Source: Phycisphaerae bacterium
GTDB lineage: Bacteria; Planctomycetota; Phycisphaerae; UBA1845
Assembly: GCA_028289375.1 (NCBI GenBank)
Contig: JANQQK010000035.1
Span: 1 to 64,000, forward strand
DNA: 64,000 nucleotides
Direction of reading: 5' to 3'
The position numbers and the translations under genes are program-made. A model generated the notes under the pieces. The model had not been told where the DNA came from. It was given only the letters and a program-made list of their open reading frames with translations, and did no database searches. Below are positions 56,317-64,000 of the stretch, piece by piece; position 1 is the first letter of the stretch; each line of letters starts with the position of its first letter.

Positions 56317-57312
56317 ATGCTTGCCGCGATTCTGATGGTCATCGACTGGTCCACGTACGTCGGACAGGCAGCCGGCATCGGGACATCACTTGGCTGGACC
56401 GGCACGTCTCTTTTCTTCGCAGCCGCGGGTCGGCGAATCGGTACGACCAATGTGAACACGTATCGGCTTGTGTTGGCCGTCATGTTCTGCGGTATCACGC
56501 ACAAAGTCTTGTCCGGTACGTGGTGGCCTGAGGCGACAGGCGAGCAGATCGCCTATCTCGCCGCGTCCGGACTTGTTGGTTTGACCATTGGGGACCAGGC
56601 GTTGTTCACCGCGTTCGTCGACATAGGCCCACGGCTGTCGACGCTGATCATGACAACGTCACCGCTGTTCGCGGCGCTGTTTGGATGGGTCGTGCTGGGG
56701 GAACGGTTGACTTCGGTGGCGACAATCGGGATGGCCATCACCATTGGCGGCATCGGATGGGTGGTGCTCGAGAAGCAGACATCGGCGGTCAAGCCGAAGT
56801 CGCCGCTGTACGGTCGCGGGGTCTTCCTCGCCTTCGTGGGTGCAGCCTGCCAAGCCGCGGGCATGCTGCTGAGTAAACAGGGCATGGGCGAGGGGATCGA
56901 GGTGGCCACCGAGATTAAACCGCAGGCGGCGACTTTTGTGCGGATGGTATTCGCCCTGTTGGGGATGGCGCCGGTGCTGGCGGTGTATCGCTACCGAGAG
57001 CAGCGTCGGCGTCAGGCTGGGCGACTGCCGGAACGGATCGGTTCACCAACGGCGGGGTATCTTTTCGCGACGGGCGGTGCAATCGTGGGGCCTTATCTGG
57101 GCGTGTGGTTTTCACTGATCGCGGTGAAGAACGCACCGGTGGGCGTGGCCCAGACGCTCTGCTCGCTATCGCCCGTCTTCGTGCTGCCGTTCGTGCGGTA
57201 CATTTACAAGGAGCACGTCAGCCTGCGTGCGGTCATCGGCGCGTTCGTGGCTGTCGGCGGTGTCACGGTGCTGATCTTCGAAGAGCCGTTGATACGTCTG
57301 TTCAGCCATTGA
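56317..57312 (+). CDS. EamA/DMT-family transporter
   Basis: A 331-residue membrane protein with the duplicated EamA layout: ten helices with LVGLTIGDQALFTAFVDIGP, PLFAALFGWVVLGERLTSVA, VFLAFVGAACQAAGMLLSK, and the second-half matches PVGVAQTLCSLSPVFVLPFV and ISVRAVIGAFVAVGGVTVL. Family members export metabolites or drugs. The gene follows the parvulin gene by 16 nt; no functional link is evident. Confidence 0.92.
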   Translation: MLAAILMVIDWSTYVGQAAGIGTSLGWTGTSLFFAAAGRRIGTTNVNTYRLVLAVMFCGITHKVLSGTWWPEATGEQIAYLAASGLVGLTIGDQALFTAFVDIGPRLSTLIMTTSPLFAALFGWVVLGERLTSVATIGMAITIGGIGWVVLEKQTSAVKPKSPLYGRGVFLAFVGAACQAAGMLLSKQGMGEGIEVATEIKPQAATFVRMVFALLGMAPVLAVYRYREQRRRQAGRLPERIGSPTAGYLFATGGAIVGPYLGVWFSLIAVKNAPVGVAQTLCSLSPVFVLPFVRYIYKEHVSLRAVIGAFVAVGGVTVLIFEEPLIRLFSH

Positions 57313-57334
57313 GCTTGTCGCAGAATTCGCCCGC

Positions 57335-58807
57335 CTAGCGATATCGCTTCTTAAGCTCGCCAATACCGCGATCTGCGGTTCTGAACATCGCAATAGCCTC
57401 TCGGACGTCGGTGGCGAGACTTGCGGGAAGCTGGCCACTGGTGATGGCGCGGTCGATTTCCTCCAGTGCACTCAACCCATTTGGACCGGCAACGGTGAGG
57501 GCTTTGATCGACAGGCGGGCGAGCAACGTCGATGGATTTCGGCCATCAGCGTACGTCCAGGCGATACCCAGCGCTGGCCAAGCAGCAGGATCAACCCCGT
57601 CGATCAGCCACTGCAGCGTTTGGCCACTCTCGTCATGCGCGGACAGTCGTCCAAGGGCGAGCATCGCTTCTGAGATCTCAGCCAGCTTGGCAGGTGCGGC
57701 CTTGCCCGTCGGTGACGTGACACATGCGGTGAGATTGCTGCATCGGGACGCGTCGCCGCACAGGCCCAGCGCGCGGGCGACGTTGAACGCGTATGGCTGA
57801 TGACGCGGATCATCGAGCATGTCCGCCAACATCGTGGTCGTGGCGGCATCGGCGTTGGCAAACACATCGCGCGGAATGCCGGACAGGTATTGGCGACGAA
57901 TGATCCGCTCCAGCCAATCCTGCACAGACTCATCCGCCCCCCGATGCAGATCATGCATGGGTGCCTTCGCTTCACCACCAATGACCAAGGCCTTCGCAAG
58001 GCCGCCCGGCGTCGGTGATAGAAACGCATTCCGCTCGAATTCGTTGAGCGCGTTCGTGTTCGCCTCGAAGGTGTGCATCAGGTTGCGCGGGCAATCGTCG
58101 CGATGACCAAGTCCCTGCACGTGACCCCATTCGTGCGCCCACACATCCGGATCGGCCAGCGCAGCCACCACTGCTGTCCCACCCGTGGCGGCACAGCCAA
58201 TCACGACGGTCATGTCCGACGGATCGGTCACGCCGCACACACCCACGAGGAGTTCGACGATCTTGATGTCCTGCGGTTCGTCGAAGATGGCATCAAGATC
58301 GGATTCGCGCGTGATCACCGGGTCACCGATGTCAAACGTCGACAAACTGCCATCACGTTGAAACGTCACCGACGCAACCACATCAGGACAGTCGTTGTCC
58401 TGCTGCGTCAGCAACGAGGTGGCCGACGCGAATACCTCATCGACCCCGGATTCGGTAAACGGCTGCCCCACATGCCGAGCAACGGTCAGATTGAAGAGAT
58501 TGTCCGCGTCAGGATCAGCCGGTGAACTGCCGGGCGATTGCGGATTGTTGTCGCAGAAGTTGATGAAATTCAATTCGTCGTAATCCGAGCAGCCATCGCC
58601 GTCGGTGTCGATGGGATTGGCGGGCGTGTCGTTGGCATTGTTGGGGTCGGACCCGGGGATGCCGTTGCGCTCCTCGATATCAGAGAACCCATCGCCATCG
58701 GAGTCGACAAGCGTGCCCGTCCCTCCGCCGCCAATGCCAATACACCCGAGATACGACGACATCGCCATCAACATGCACATGCCGGCAAGCCAGTTCCACT
58801 TACGCAT
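57335..58807 (-). CDS. Zincin metalloprotease-like lipoprotein with TSP3-type repeats
   Basis: A 490-residue lipoprotein (SSYLGC, Cys22). Residues 32-100 hold thrombospondin type-3-like calcium repeats (DSDGDGFSDIEER, DTDGDGCSDYDEL). A zinc protease motif HEWGHVQGLGH lies at about residues 225-235 (His225, Glu226, His229, His235), matching HExxHxxGxxH. The last 200 residues are helical repeats (LADMLDDPRHQPYAFNVARA and others). A secreted calcium-stabilised protease is likely; target unknown. Confidence 0.85.
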   Translation of the reverse strand: MRKWNWLAGMCMLMAMSSYLGCIGIGGGGTGTLVDSDGDGFSDIEERNGIPGSDPNNANDTPANPIDTDGDGCSDYDELNFINFCDNNPQSPGSSPADPDADNLFNLTVARHVGQPFTESGVDEVFASATSLLTQQDNDCPDVVASVTFQRDGSLSTFDIGDPVITRESDLDAIFDEPQDIKIVELLVGVCGVTDPSDMTVVIGCAATGGTAVVAALADPDVWAHEWGHVQGLGHRDDCPRNLMHTFEANTNALNEFERNAFLSPTPGGLAKALVIGGEAKAPMHDLHRGADESVQDWLERIIRRQYLSGIPRDVFANADAATTTMLADMLDDPRHQPYAFNVARALGLCGDASRCSNLTACVTSPTGKAAPAKLAEISEAMLALGRLSAHDESGQTLQWLIDGVDPAAWPALGIAWTYADGRNPSTLLARLSIKALTVAGPNGLSALEEIDRAITSGQLPASLATDVREAIAMFRTADRGIGELKKRYR

Positions 58808-58936
58808 CGCAATTCATCTCCGCGGGCCGGTCGCTCTCGACACATATCCACCAACGGGCGAAAAAGTCGTGACACACCCCATCCGATACATCGGACAATG
58901 GTAGGGGTCGCACGATGGCGTGGTGCTGGAATCGCC

Positions 58937-59000
58937 GTTTTTTTCGGAATCAGCGAAAAAAAAAGACGGGTGGGGTGTCCCGGTTCGCCGCAGCGAACCG
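58937..59000 (-). terminator. Possible terminator after the coiled-coil protein gene
   Basis: Read on the minus strand after the stop at 59082: a perfect 8 bp hairpin, CGGTTCGC-CGCA-GCGAACCG (58981-59000), then a 9 nt T-run (58956-58964) about 16 nt farther on. A second A/T hairpin (CGTTTTTTTCG-GAATCAG-CGAAAAAAAAAG) overlaps the T-run. The spacing is longer than usual, so termination is uncertain. The remaining 58808-59081 holds nothing else. Confidence 0.4.
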
Positions 59001-59081
59001 TGTGGTCGCGACACGTTACCGCTCAATCAAGAACGGCCCCACCCGCGGGATGTGCGGGGTATGGTCCGTCGCCTGGCGTTT

Positions 59082-59978
59082 CTACCACGCGAAGACGTCG
59101 ATCATGCTCTTGAGCACATCGTGCTCAGCTTCCGTCCCGAGAATGCTGACGGTGTCGGCATCGCGACGGGAAATCACCACGCGTACGTCGTTCGGCGCGA
59201 GCATGGCATACAACGTATTAATGTGCTCCTCGCGAGACGTGTACAACTTGCGCACGCGCTCGCCCTGAATCATCTCCTCAAACAACGCACCACGCCGAGT
59301 CCAGTTGAGCAATTCCATGGCCGCATCGAGCGCGTCGATCTCGGCCTTGGTGCCACGAACGGTCACACGGTTGCCCTGACGCGAAACAACGACCGTCACA
59401 TAGGATGGCGCCAACTGCTCGTACAAGAGGTCAGCCTGACGGTCCGAAAGGCGATATTGGTTGACAGCCTGATATTCGCGGGCGGGCGGGGTCTCGGGGC
59501 GTGGGTCGGTTTCGCCATGCCAATGGCGCTCAATTTCGCGCTGCCAATCCCGCCATGCGTCAGCGTGTTGCTTCAGATCTTTTTCGAGTTCCTCATAGCG
59601 GTCACGCGCGTCTTCCTCCCATGTCTGCCAGCGATCGCGCCACGCCTCGGCATATCGCTGCATTTCCTGATACGGCAGCGCATCGGGTCTGGGGGGACGC
59701 GGCGGCTCGGGCAATGCCATCGGACGCGAATGCATGCGCCGCTCCATGCGCTCCAGGGTTTCGGTCAGCTGGGCCAACCGCGCTTCCATCGACGCAAGAC
59801 GCGCCTCCAGCCGGGCCATCGATTCTGCGCTCGGTGACGCTGGTGCAGCCTGCGGCTTGGGCGGGGTTGGTGGTTTTTGATCACGAGCGCCCGCCAGTAC
59901 AGGCAACGCCAACGCAACGACAAGCGTGGCCGACAGACACCAGACCACCACACGATTCGTACTCTTCATTCCGGACAT
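59082..59978 (-). CDS. Secreted coiled-coil protein with duplicated C-terminal domain
   Basis: A 298-residue protein (ATG 59969 is an alternative start) with signal peptide (VVALALPVLAGA). A helical coiled coil follows (ARLEARLASMEARLAQLTET). A helical segment with W/D/E-rich repeats leads to two copies of a 55-residue module at the end, each ending in a short hydrophobic stretch: YRLSDRQADLLYEQLAPSYV and YTSREEHINTLYAMLAPNDV, then VTVVVSRQGNRVTVRGTKAE and VRVVISRRDADTVSILGTEA. The module is similar to secretin N0/STN-type or BON-type domains. Function unknown. Confidence 0.6.
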   Translation of the reverse strand: MSGMKSTNRVVVWCLSATLVVALALPVLAGARDQKPPTPPKPQAAPASPSAESMARLEARLASMEARLAQLTETLERMERRMHSRPMALPEPPRPPRPDALPYQEMQRYAEAWRDRWQTWEEDARDRYEELEKDLKQHADAWRDWQREIERHWHGETDPRPETPPAREYQAVNQYRLSDRQADLLYEQLAPSYVTVVVSRQGNRVTVRGTKAEIDALDAAMELLNWTRRGALFEEMIQGERVRKLYTSREEHINTLYAMLAPNDVRVVISRRDADTVSILGTEAEHDVLKSMIDVFAW

Positions 59979-60375
59979 GACACTACTCCTACGACATTGC
60001 TCGGTGCTGCGAGGTGGCTGATTGCTGCTGACGCACGCACCGTGACATGTCTCCTGAGATTAACCGGGTCACCATCTGGATGCGACGCGCACCATGTAAA
60101 AAAGGGTCAGTCGTCGTATCCCAATCCGCCAACCTGTTGTTCGTTGATGGCGGCCAATTATTGGCTGATACACCCGGAATCATCCCGCGTCGCAGGCATG
60201 ACCATGTTGCGCGAATGCACTGCGACCACTGCTTTTACCTTAACGCGAAAACCCGTCCATTGTCGCTCAATTGAGCATTTTCGCCTGACAATTGAGATGG
60301 CTGCGGAAAATCTGAAAACCCAGTTCAGTCGCATTGGCCAATACCCGATGTCCGATTCAGGTGAGCAGATTCTCA
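59979..60375. other. Gene-less stretch upstream of a small membrane gene
   Basis: No gene or clear RNA found. It should hold promoters for the coiled-coil gene on the minus strand and the small gene at 60376 on the plus strand. Confidence 0.45.
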
Positions 60376-60552
60376 ATGGGTGCGACCATCATGGATACCG
60401 CGCAGTCACAGCCGGACCACCGCCAACGCGATGACCGCCAACACTCGCACGGCGTGCGCTGGAAGCCCGATCATCATTGGGCCGGCTGGGTCGTCGGCAC
60501 CACGCTTGCCATCGCTGCGCTGGCCCTTTTCTTCATTTCGCTGATGTGGTGA
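60376..60552 (+). CDS. Possible small membrane protein
   Basis: A 58-residue frame from ATG 60376 (AGGTGAG site about 9 nt upstream; ATG 60391 also possible). A polar His/Arg/Gln-rich start (QSQPDHRQRDDRQHSHGVRW) precedes one helix (AGWVVGTTLAIAALALFFIS). No family known. Between two minus-strand units. Confidence 0.4.
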   Translation: MGATIMDTAQSQPDHRQRDDRQHSHGVRWKPDHHWAGWVVGTTLAIAALALFFISLMW

Positions 60553-60646
60553 AACGTCACCGAGAAGCGGGATCAAACCGAAAACACACCAGTGTTGCCC
60601 CAGCAAGACGCGTTAGCACTCGTGCGATGTTTTGGAATGCTCAGTC

Positions 60647-61846
60647 TCACTTGGGCCACTTGTTGCTGCGATTGACCGGAAACGGCTTCCAGGGATCGGG
60701 GTCGGGCTGGGTGACGAGTGGGCCCAAATCGACAGCGCGGGCGAGCAACGGCTCAAAGCCATATTCAAACCGCCCCTTGCGAACGACGACTTGAACCGGT
60801 TCGCCCGCGGGAACCATGTACAGTGACTGGACGAGGTGCTGGGCGGAATTGAGTTCCTTTCCGTTGGCACTGATGATTTTGTCGCCCGGGCGAATGCCAA
60901 GTTCAAACATCGGCGACGGGTTTGCCACGCCGACAATCAGCAGTCCATCCATCGGGCGACGGCTGAAGCGGATTCCCAGCCAACCTCGGTAGATCGATTC
61001 GCCATATTTCAGTTCGTCGGTGATGGCGTCCACACGGTTCTTGGGCAGCGCGAATCCGATGCCCGCATCGTAGAACTCAACGCCGGCCAACTCCCCGGGA
61101 CGCTGGGCCATCGGCACGCAGATACCGAGGACGCGGCCTTCCACGTCGATCAGCGGTCCGCCGTAGTTGGCGGGAGAGAGCTTGGCGTCGGTTTGCACGG
61201 CATTGCCCATCATGCGGTTTCGCGCGGACACGACACCGATCGTGACGGATGGCTGGCTGCCACCGAATCCGCGCCCCAGCGCGATCGCCCATTGGCCAAT
61301 CTGTATGCTGCCGGGCGCCACCCACTCTGCGGGCTCGAGGTTGTCGGCGTCGATGCGAAGCAGCGCGAGTTTTCGGACTTTGTCGCTGGCGATCAGATCA
61401 GCCACGTATCGCCGGTCATCGCTGAGACGCACCGTGATGTGGGTGGGATTGCGTACGAAGTTGAAACTGCTGGTGATGATGTATCCATCGGCAGAGAGAA
61501 TGATGCCAGTGGTCGGACCGTCGGCGACGACGAAGTCGGATCCGAGCGTGTCCTGGAACGGATTGGGTTGATCGGCTTCTTTGGGCATGCCGTCTTCTTC
61601 CTCCATGTTCGGCATACCATCATCGAGTGGCACTTCGGACGTGGGACCGAAGTCGAGGTCGGAGATGACGCCGCGCGGGACAGCGCCGCCGACGGTTTCA
61701 ATCTGCACGGTGTAGCGGGCAGCGTGCTCGATGGCTGATCGGAAGACGCGCTGGTGGGCACGCTGCAGTTCGAGACCTTCGTCGCCAGCCAACGTCGGAC
61801 CGGTGACGACGATCGCCAGCAGGATGGTGCGAATCGTCTTTGTCAT
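60647..61846 (-). CDS. HtrA-like pseudoprotease with PDZ domain (triad lost)
   Basis: A 399-residue protein with a signal peptide. The S1C trypsin-like fold is clear (GIILSADGYIIT, LALLRIDADN, ANYGGPLIDVEGRVLG), and a PDZ domain follows (YRGWLGIRFSRRPMDGLLIV, GDKIISANGKELNSAQHLV). By alignment with HtrA, the catalytic His is F128, the Asp is K159 and the Ser is Y228, so it cannot be a serine protease. It overlaps the upstream HtrA-like gene by 4 nt (ATGA). It may bind substrates or regulate the active member. Confidence 0.88.
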   Translation of the reverse strand: MTKTIRTILLAIVVTGPTLAGDEGLELQRAHQRVFRSAIEHAARYTVQIETVGGAVPRGVISDLDFGPTSEVPLDDGMPNMEEEDGMPKEADQPNPFQDTLGSDFVVADGPTTGIILSADGYIITSSFNFVRNPTHITVRLSDDRRYVADLIASDKVRKLALLRIDADNLEPAEWVAPGSIQIGQWAIALGRGFGGSQPSVTIGVVSARNRMMGNAVQTDAKLSPANYGGPLIDVEGRVLGICVPMAQRPGELAGVEFYDAGIGFALPKNRVDAITDELKYGESIYRGWLGIRFSRRPMDGLLIVGVANPSPMFELGIRPGDKIISANGKELNSAQHLVQSLYMVPAGEPVQVVVRKGRFEYGFEPLLARAVDLGPLVTQPDPDPWKPFPVNRSNKWPK

Positions 61847-62877
61847 CGTGGTTCCTCGAGCGTGATGGTGGTGTTCACGAGCTTGTTCTTGCGAATCACA
61901 CTGACGTCGATCATGTCACCAGGGGACTTGGTGCGCATCACCCGATGGAACGCGTCGATGTCGGCGATCTTCCGCCCATTGATCGAGACGATGAGGTCGT
62001 CCTTTCGGATGCGGGCTTGGTGGGCGGGTGAGCCACGCTTGACGCGTTCGACGTAGACGAGGTCTTTCTGATAGCCCATCTCGAAAAGCTTGATGCCGTG
62101 GTATGGCTCAACGTTGTTTTCGGCAATGAGGTCTGTGGCGGCGGAATCCGGGTTGCGGTAGCGGTCGATGAACTGCTGGACAACCTCGACGGGGATGGCG
62201 TAGTTGAAATTCGTGTGTGTGCGGTTGGAGATCACCAGTCGGCCAACGATGCCGACCCAGTTGCCTTCGAGATCGACGAGTGGACCGCCGGGTGTCCCGG
62301 GGGTGCTGGTGATGGCGTCGATGACGAGAACCTCGCCCTGATAGGGAAAGTCGCGGGCTTTGCGCTTGGCGTCGAGATCGGTGCGGGCACTGAAGACGCC
62401 GCGCGTGACGGATACCTGTTCAAGCCCCTCAGCCACCTTGAAGGGGTTGCCGGCGGCGATGACCCATTCGCCGGGGAAGAGTCGCTTGGAATCGCCAGGT
62501 TTGAAGTATTGGAACGCGCCCGGACCCGAAGGCGGGTCGGGAGCACGTTCGCCGCGCGCGTTGTACCTCGGAAGCGGATTGAGCTGCAGAAGGGCCAGTT
62601 GCAGGTCGTCGTCGGCGGTGAGCAGTTTGGCTCCGTAGACGTTGCCATCGTGTGTGACGGCGCGGAGCCGTTCGGAATCGAGAAGGAGCGACATGACGGT
62701 AACGACCATGCCATCATCGGAGACAATTGTGCCGCTGCCGTACCCGGCGGAGAGGCCGGCTTTGAGACCATATAGACGTACGGTTCGCGTACCGACGTTG
62801 TCAATGGCCTGTTCGAATCCGTCTGCGAACAGCGGTCCTGCGATCACACAAGCCAGCAGGATAGAGCGGATCAGCAT
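61843..62877 (-). CDS. HtrA-like pseudoprotease with PDZ domain (triad lost), second copy
   Basis: A 344-residue protein from ATG 62877. It has a signal peptide and the trypsin-like fold (SGTIVSDDGMVVT, LQLALLQLNPL, TPGTPGGPLVDLEGNWVG) and a PDZ domain (VYVERVKRGSPAHQARIRKD, DLIVSINGRKIADIDAF). By alignment, the His position is S63, the Asp position Q93 and the Ser position P196, so it is catalytically dead. The start shares one base with the stop of the upstream gene (TGATG). A second degenerate paralogue next door suggests a complex of related subunits. Confidence 0.88.
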   Translation of the reverse strand: MLIRSILLACVIAGPLFADGFEQAIDNVGTRTVRLYGLKAGLSAGYGSGTIVSDDGMVVTVMSLLLDSERLRAVTHDGNVYGAKLLTADDDLQLALLQLNPLPRYNARGERAPDPPSGPGAFQYFKPGDSKRLFPGEWVIAAGNPFKVAEGLEQVSVTRGVFSARTDLDAKRKARDFPYQGEVLVIDAITSTPGTPGGPLVDLEGNWVGIVGRLVISNRTHTNFNYAIPVEVVQQFIDRYRNPDSAATDLIAENNVEPYHGIKLFEMGYQKDLVYVERVKRGSPAHQARIRKDDLIVSINGRKIADIDAFHRVMRTKSPGDMIDVSVIRKNKLVNTTITLEEPR

Positions 62878-64000
62878 CACCGCGCCACCTCCAGCTGTTC
62901 GATCGACTCGGTAAAGTTCAGGCTTTCGGACTGGACGGTCATCGCGTGAGGCCAAACGACGTCGGATGCTTCGCGGTAGTCGTCGAATGTCACTTCGAGG
63001 CGTTTCTGCGTGAGACGATCAAACACGACCATGCGCGCCGGCAGCGCTAAATCGAGTTCAAAGCCCACCTGGATGGTGACGTCTTCGTCGGGCTGCCATG
63101 CGATCGTTTGCAGACGCCGCTCATTGGCGATCCGGCCATTGTCGTCGATGGTGATCAACGCATTAGACCCGTCGTGGCGGATGTTCTCATCTTCGTGGAA
63201 ATTGTTGCGCGTCAGGTAGTCCCAGCGCAGTGCACGCATGGCGCGGTAGAGCAACCGCTGATCGGTGGAGAGGGTGAACTGGCGTTCCTTCTCGGTCCAG
63301 TATGCATCGTCACGGGTGACATGGACCGTGCGCTGGGTGTCGCCTTGCGCGTTCTTCTCGACGCGGGTCAGTTCGCGGTTCGTGTCTTTGATGGTGAAGG
63401 TGGTCGTGTTGCCGTTGTCGTCGACGCGCTTCGCCGACCATGACCATTCGTCGGGATCGCTCCCGGATGCGTTGGCTGCGGCGCGAAAAGCGTTGAGCGC
63501 ATCCTCAACGGCTGCTCGGTTCTGTTCTTCCGGAGCGATGTACTCGCCACGCAGCGGCGGCGGGGCGGGGTCGAGTCGGAGTACTTTGTGAAAGACGCGG
63601 CTGCCGGATTGATACGTGATCGGCACGGGCCAGCCGGTCGGGTAAGTGCCAAGAAGGCTGGCGAACTGGTTGGCGCTGTGAATATCAACATCGCCAAAGC
63701 GCAGTAGGCGGTCATACTCACGAATGCCCACATTGTAGGCGGGGCCTTCCTCAACACGATTGAAGACCACGTCGTCGACGTAATCCGTCGTGGTGGCATG
63801 CATGGTGCCGTGGACGCCGAGGTTGCCGGCCATCAACGTCGGAATAAAGCGTTTGATCTGGTTGATCGAGATGGCGTAGCCAAGACCGACATTGAAGCGT
63901 CCGCGGGCGTACTTGTGCATCTCGGCGGAGATCCGGCCATTGATACCGATGACCTCGCCGTCCATGTTGAAGAGCGGTCCGCCGGAATTGCCGGGATTGA
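62877..64000 (-). CDS. HtrA-like S1C serine protease, partial (5' end outside window)
   Basis: The frame is open to the window edge; the visible 374 codons begin with NPGNSGGPLFN, which keeps the catalytic Ser of HtrA/DegP proteases. A PDZ domain follows (VFNRVEEGPAYNVGIREYD, RLLRFGDVDIHSANQFASLL). The C-terminal 200 residues form a family-unlike extension (RVDDNGNTTTFTIKDTNREL, FELDLALPARMVVFDRLTQK). His and Asp lie outside the window. It is the first gene of a coupled triple whose later members have lost the triad. Confidence 0.87.
   Translation of the reverse strand, partial: NPGNSGGPLFNMDGEVIGINGRISAEMHKYARGRFNVGLGYAISINQIKRFIPTLMAGNLGVHGTMHATTTDYVDDVVFNRVEEGPAYNVGIREYDRLLRFGDVDIHSANQFASLLGTYPTGWPVPITYQSGSRVFHKVLRLDPAPPPLRGEYIAPEEQNRAAVEDALNAFRAAANASGSDPDEWSWSAKRVDDNGNTTTFTIKDTNRELTRVEKNAQGDTQRTVHVTRDDAYWTEKERQFTLSTDQRLLYRAMRALRWDYLTRNNFHEDENIRHDGSNALITIDDNGRIANERRLQTIAWQPDEDVTIQVGFELDLALPARMVVFDRLTQKRLEVTFDDYREASDVVWPHAMTVQSESLNFTESIEQLEVAR

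Overview
The window looks like chromosomal DNA of a GC-rich bacterium of the Planctomycetota, most likely Phycisphaerae-like. The clues are Ser/Thr kinases fused to TPR repeats next to an ECF sigma factor, membrane proteins with a short CxYxLTG...RCPECG zinc ribbon, secreted proteins with D-D-I-L-x-x-V-x-x-F-G repeats, and large secreted proteins of unknown role. The lineage is inferred from gene style only; no rRNA or tRNA gene was found.

Layout. 0-3 kb: the C-terminal part of a kinase/TPR protein, then a scar made of IS3-family remnants joined to a 223 bp copy of the polA 3' region. 3-7.3 kb: a tail-fibre/YadA-head-like surface protein with a C-terminal S74 chaperone domain, coupled to a small secreted repeat protein. 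7.7-11 kb: a divergent unit in which a GAF/AAA+ sigma54 activator faces an NTF2-like plus isochorismatase-like operon that has a good -24/-12 promoter and a palindromic operator. 11.4-17.2 kb: a Kazal/PPC lipoprotein and an ECF sigma/kinase-TPR pair. 17.4-23.4 kb: gmhA, an SDR epimerase, an EIIA-SLC4 fusion transporter, a TetR regulator and an ABC1/UbiB kinase. 23.7-30.6 kb: ferredoxin, a second isochorismatase-like hydrolase, a ferritin-like protein, an alpha/beta hydrolase, Dus, a DEAD-box helicase and a ParD/ParE-like pair whose toxin is frameshifted. 30.7-35.3 kb: an ABC exporter and a ClC channel.

35.8-38.5 kb holds the most interesting unit: a 69-residue peptide with an Arg-Arg signal, a PqqD-like peptide chaperone, an HPr-kinase-like kinase and a PF14907-type nucleotidyltransferase. 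The first three genes overlap by 4 nt and the fourth follows closely. This looks like a peptide-modification cassette of a poorly characterised type. It is followed by zinc-ribbon membrane proteins, a UbiD-family decarboxylase, a UDP-glucuronate-epimerase-like SDR and small membrane genes.

43.8-64 kb: a zinc-ribbon/kinase/TolB-like/TPR protein divergent from polA, a membrane protein, an aroB remnant directly behind hldE, an AsmA-like protein, aroC, a parvulin-type lipoprotein, an EamA transporter, a zincin lipoprotein, a coiled-coil secreted protein and a coupled run of three HtrA-like genes. In that run the first keeps the Ser nucleophile and the next two have lost the catalytic triad. gmhA and hldE together suggest an ADP-heptose route for surface glycans; gmhB was not seen. 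Short features, weak promoters and small ORFs are called from sequence inspection alone.
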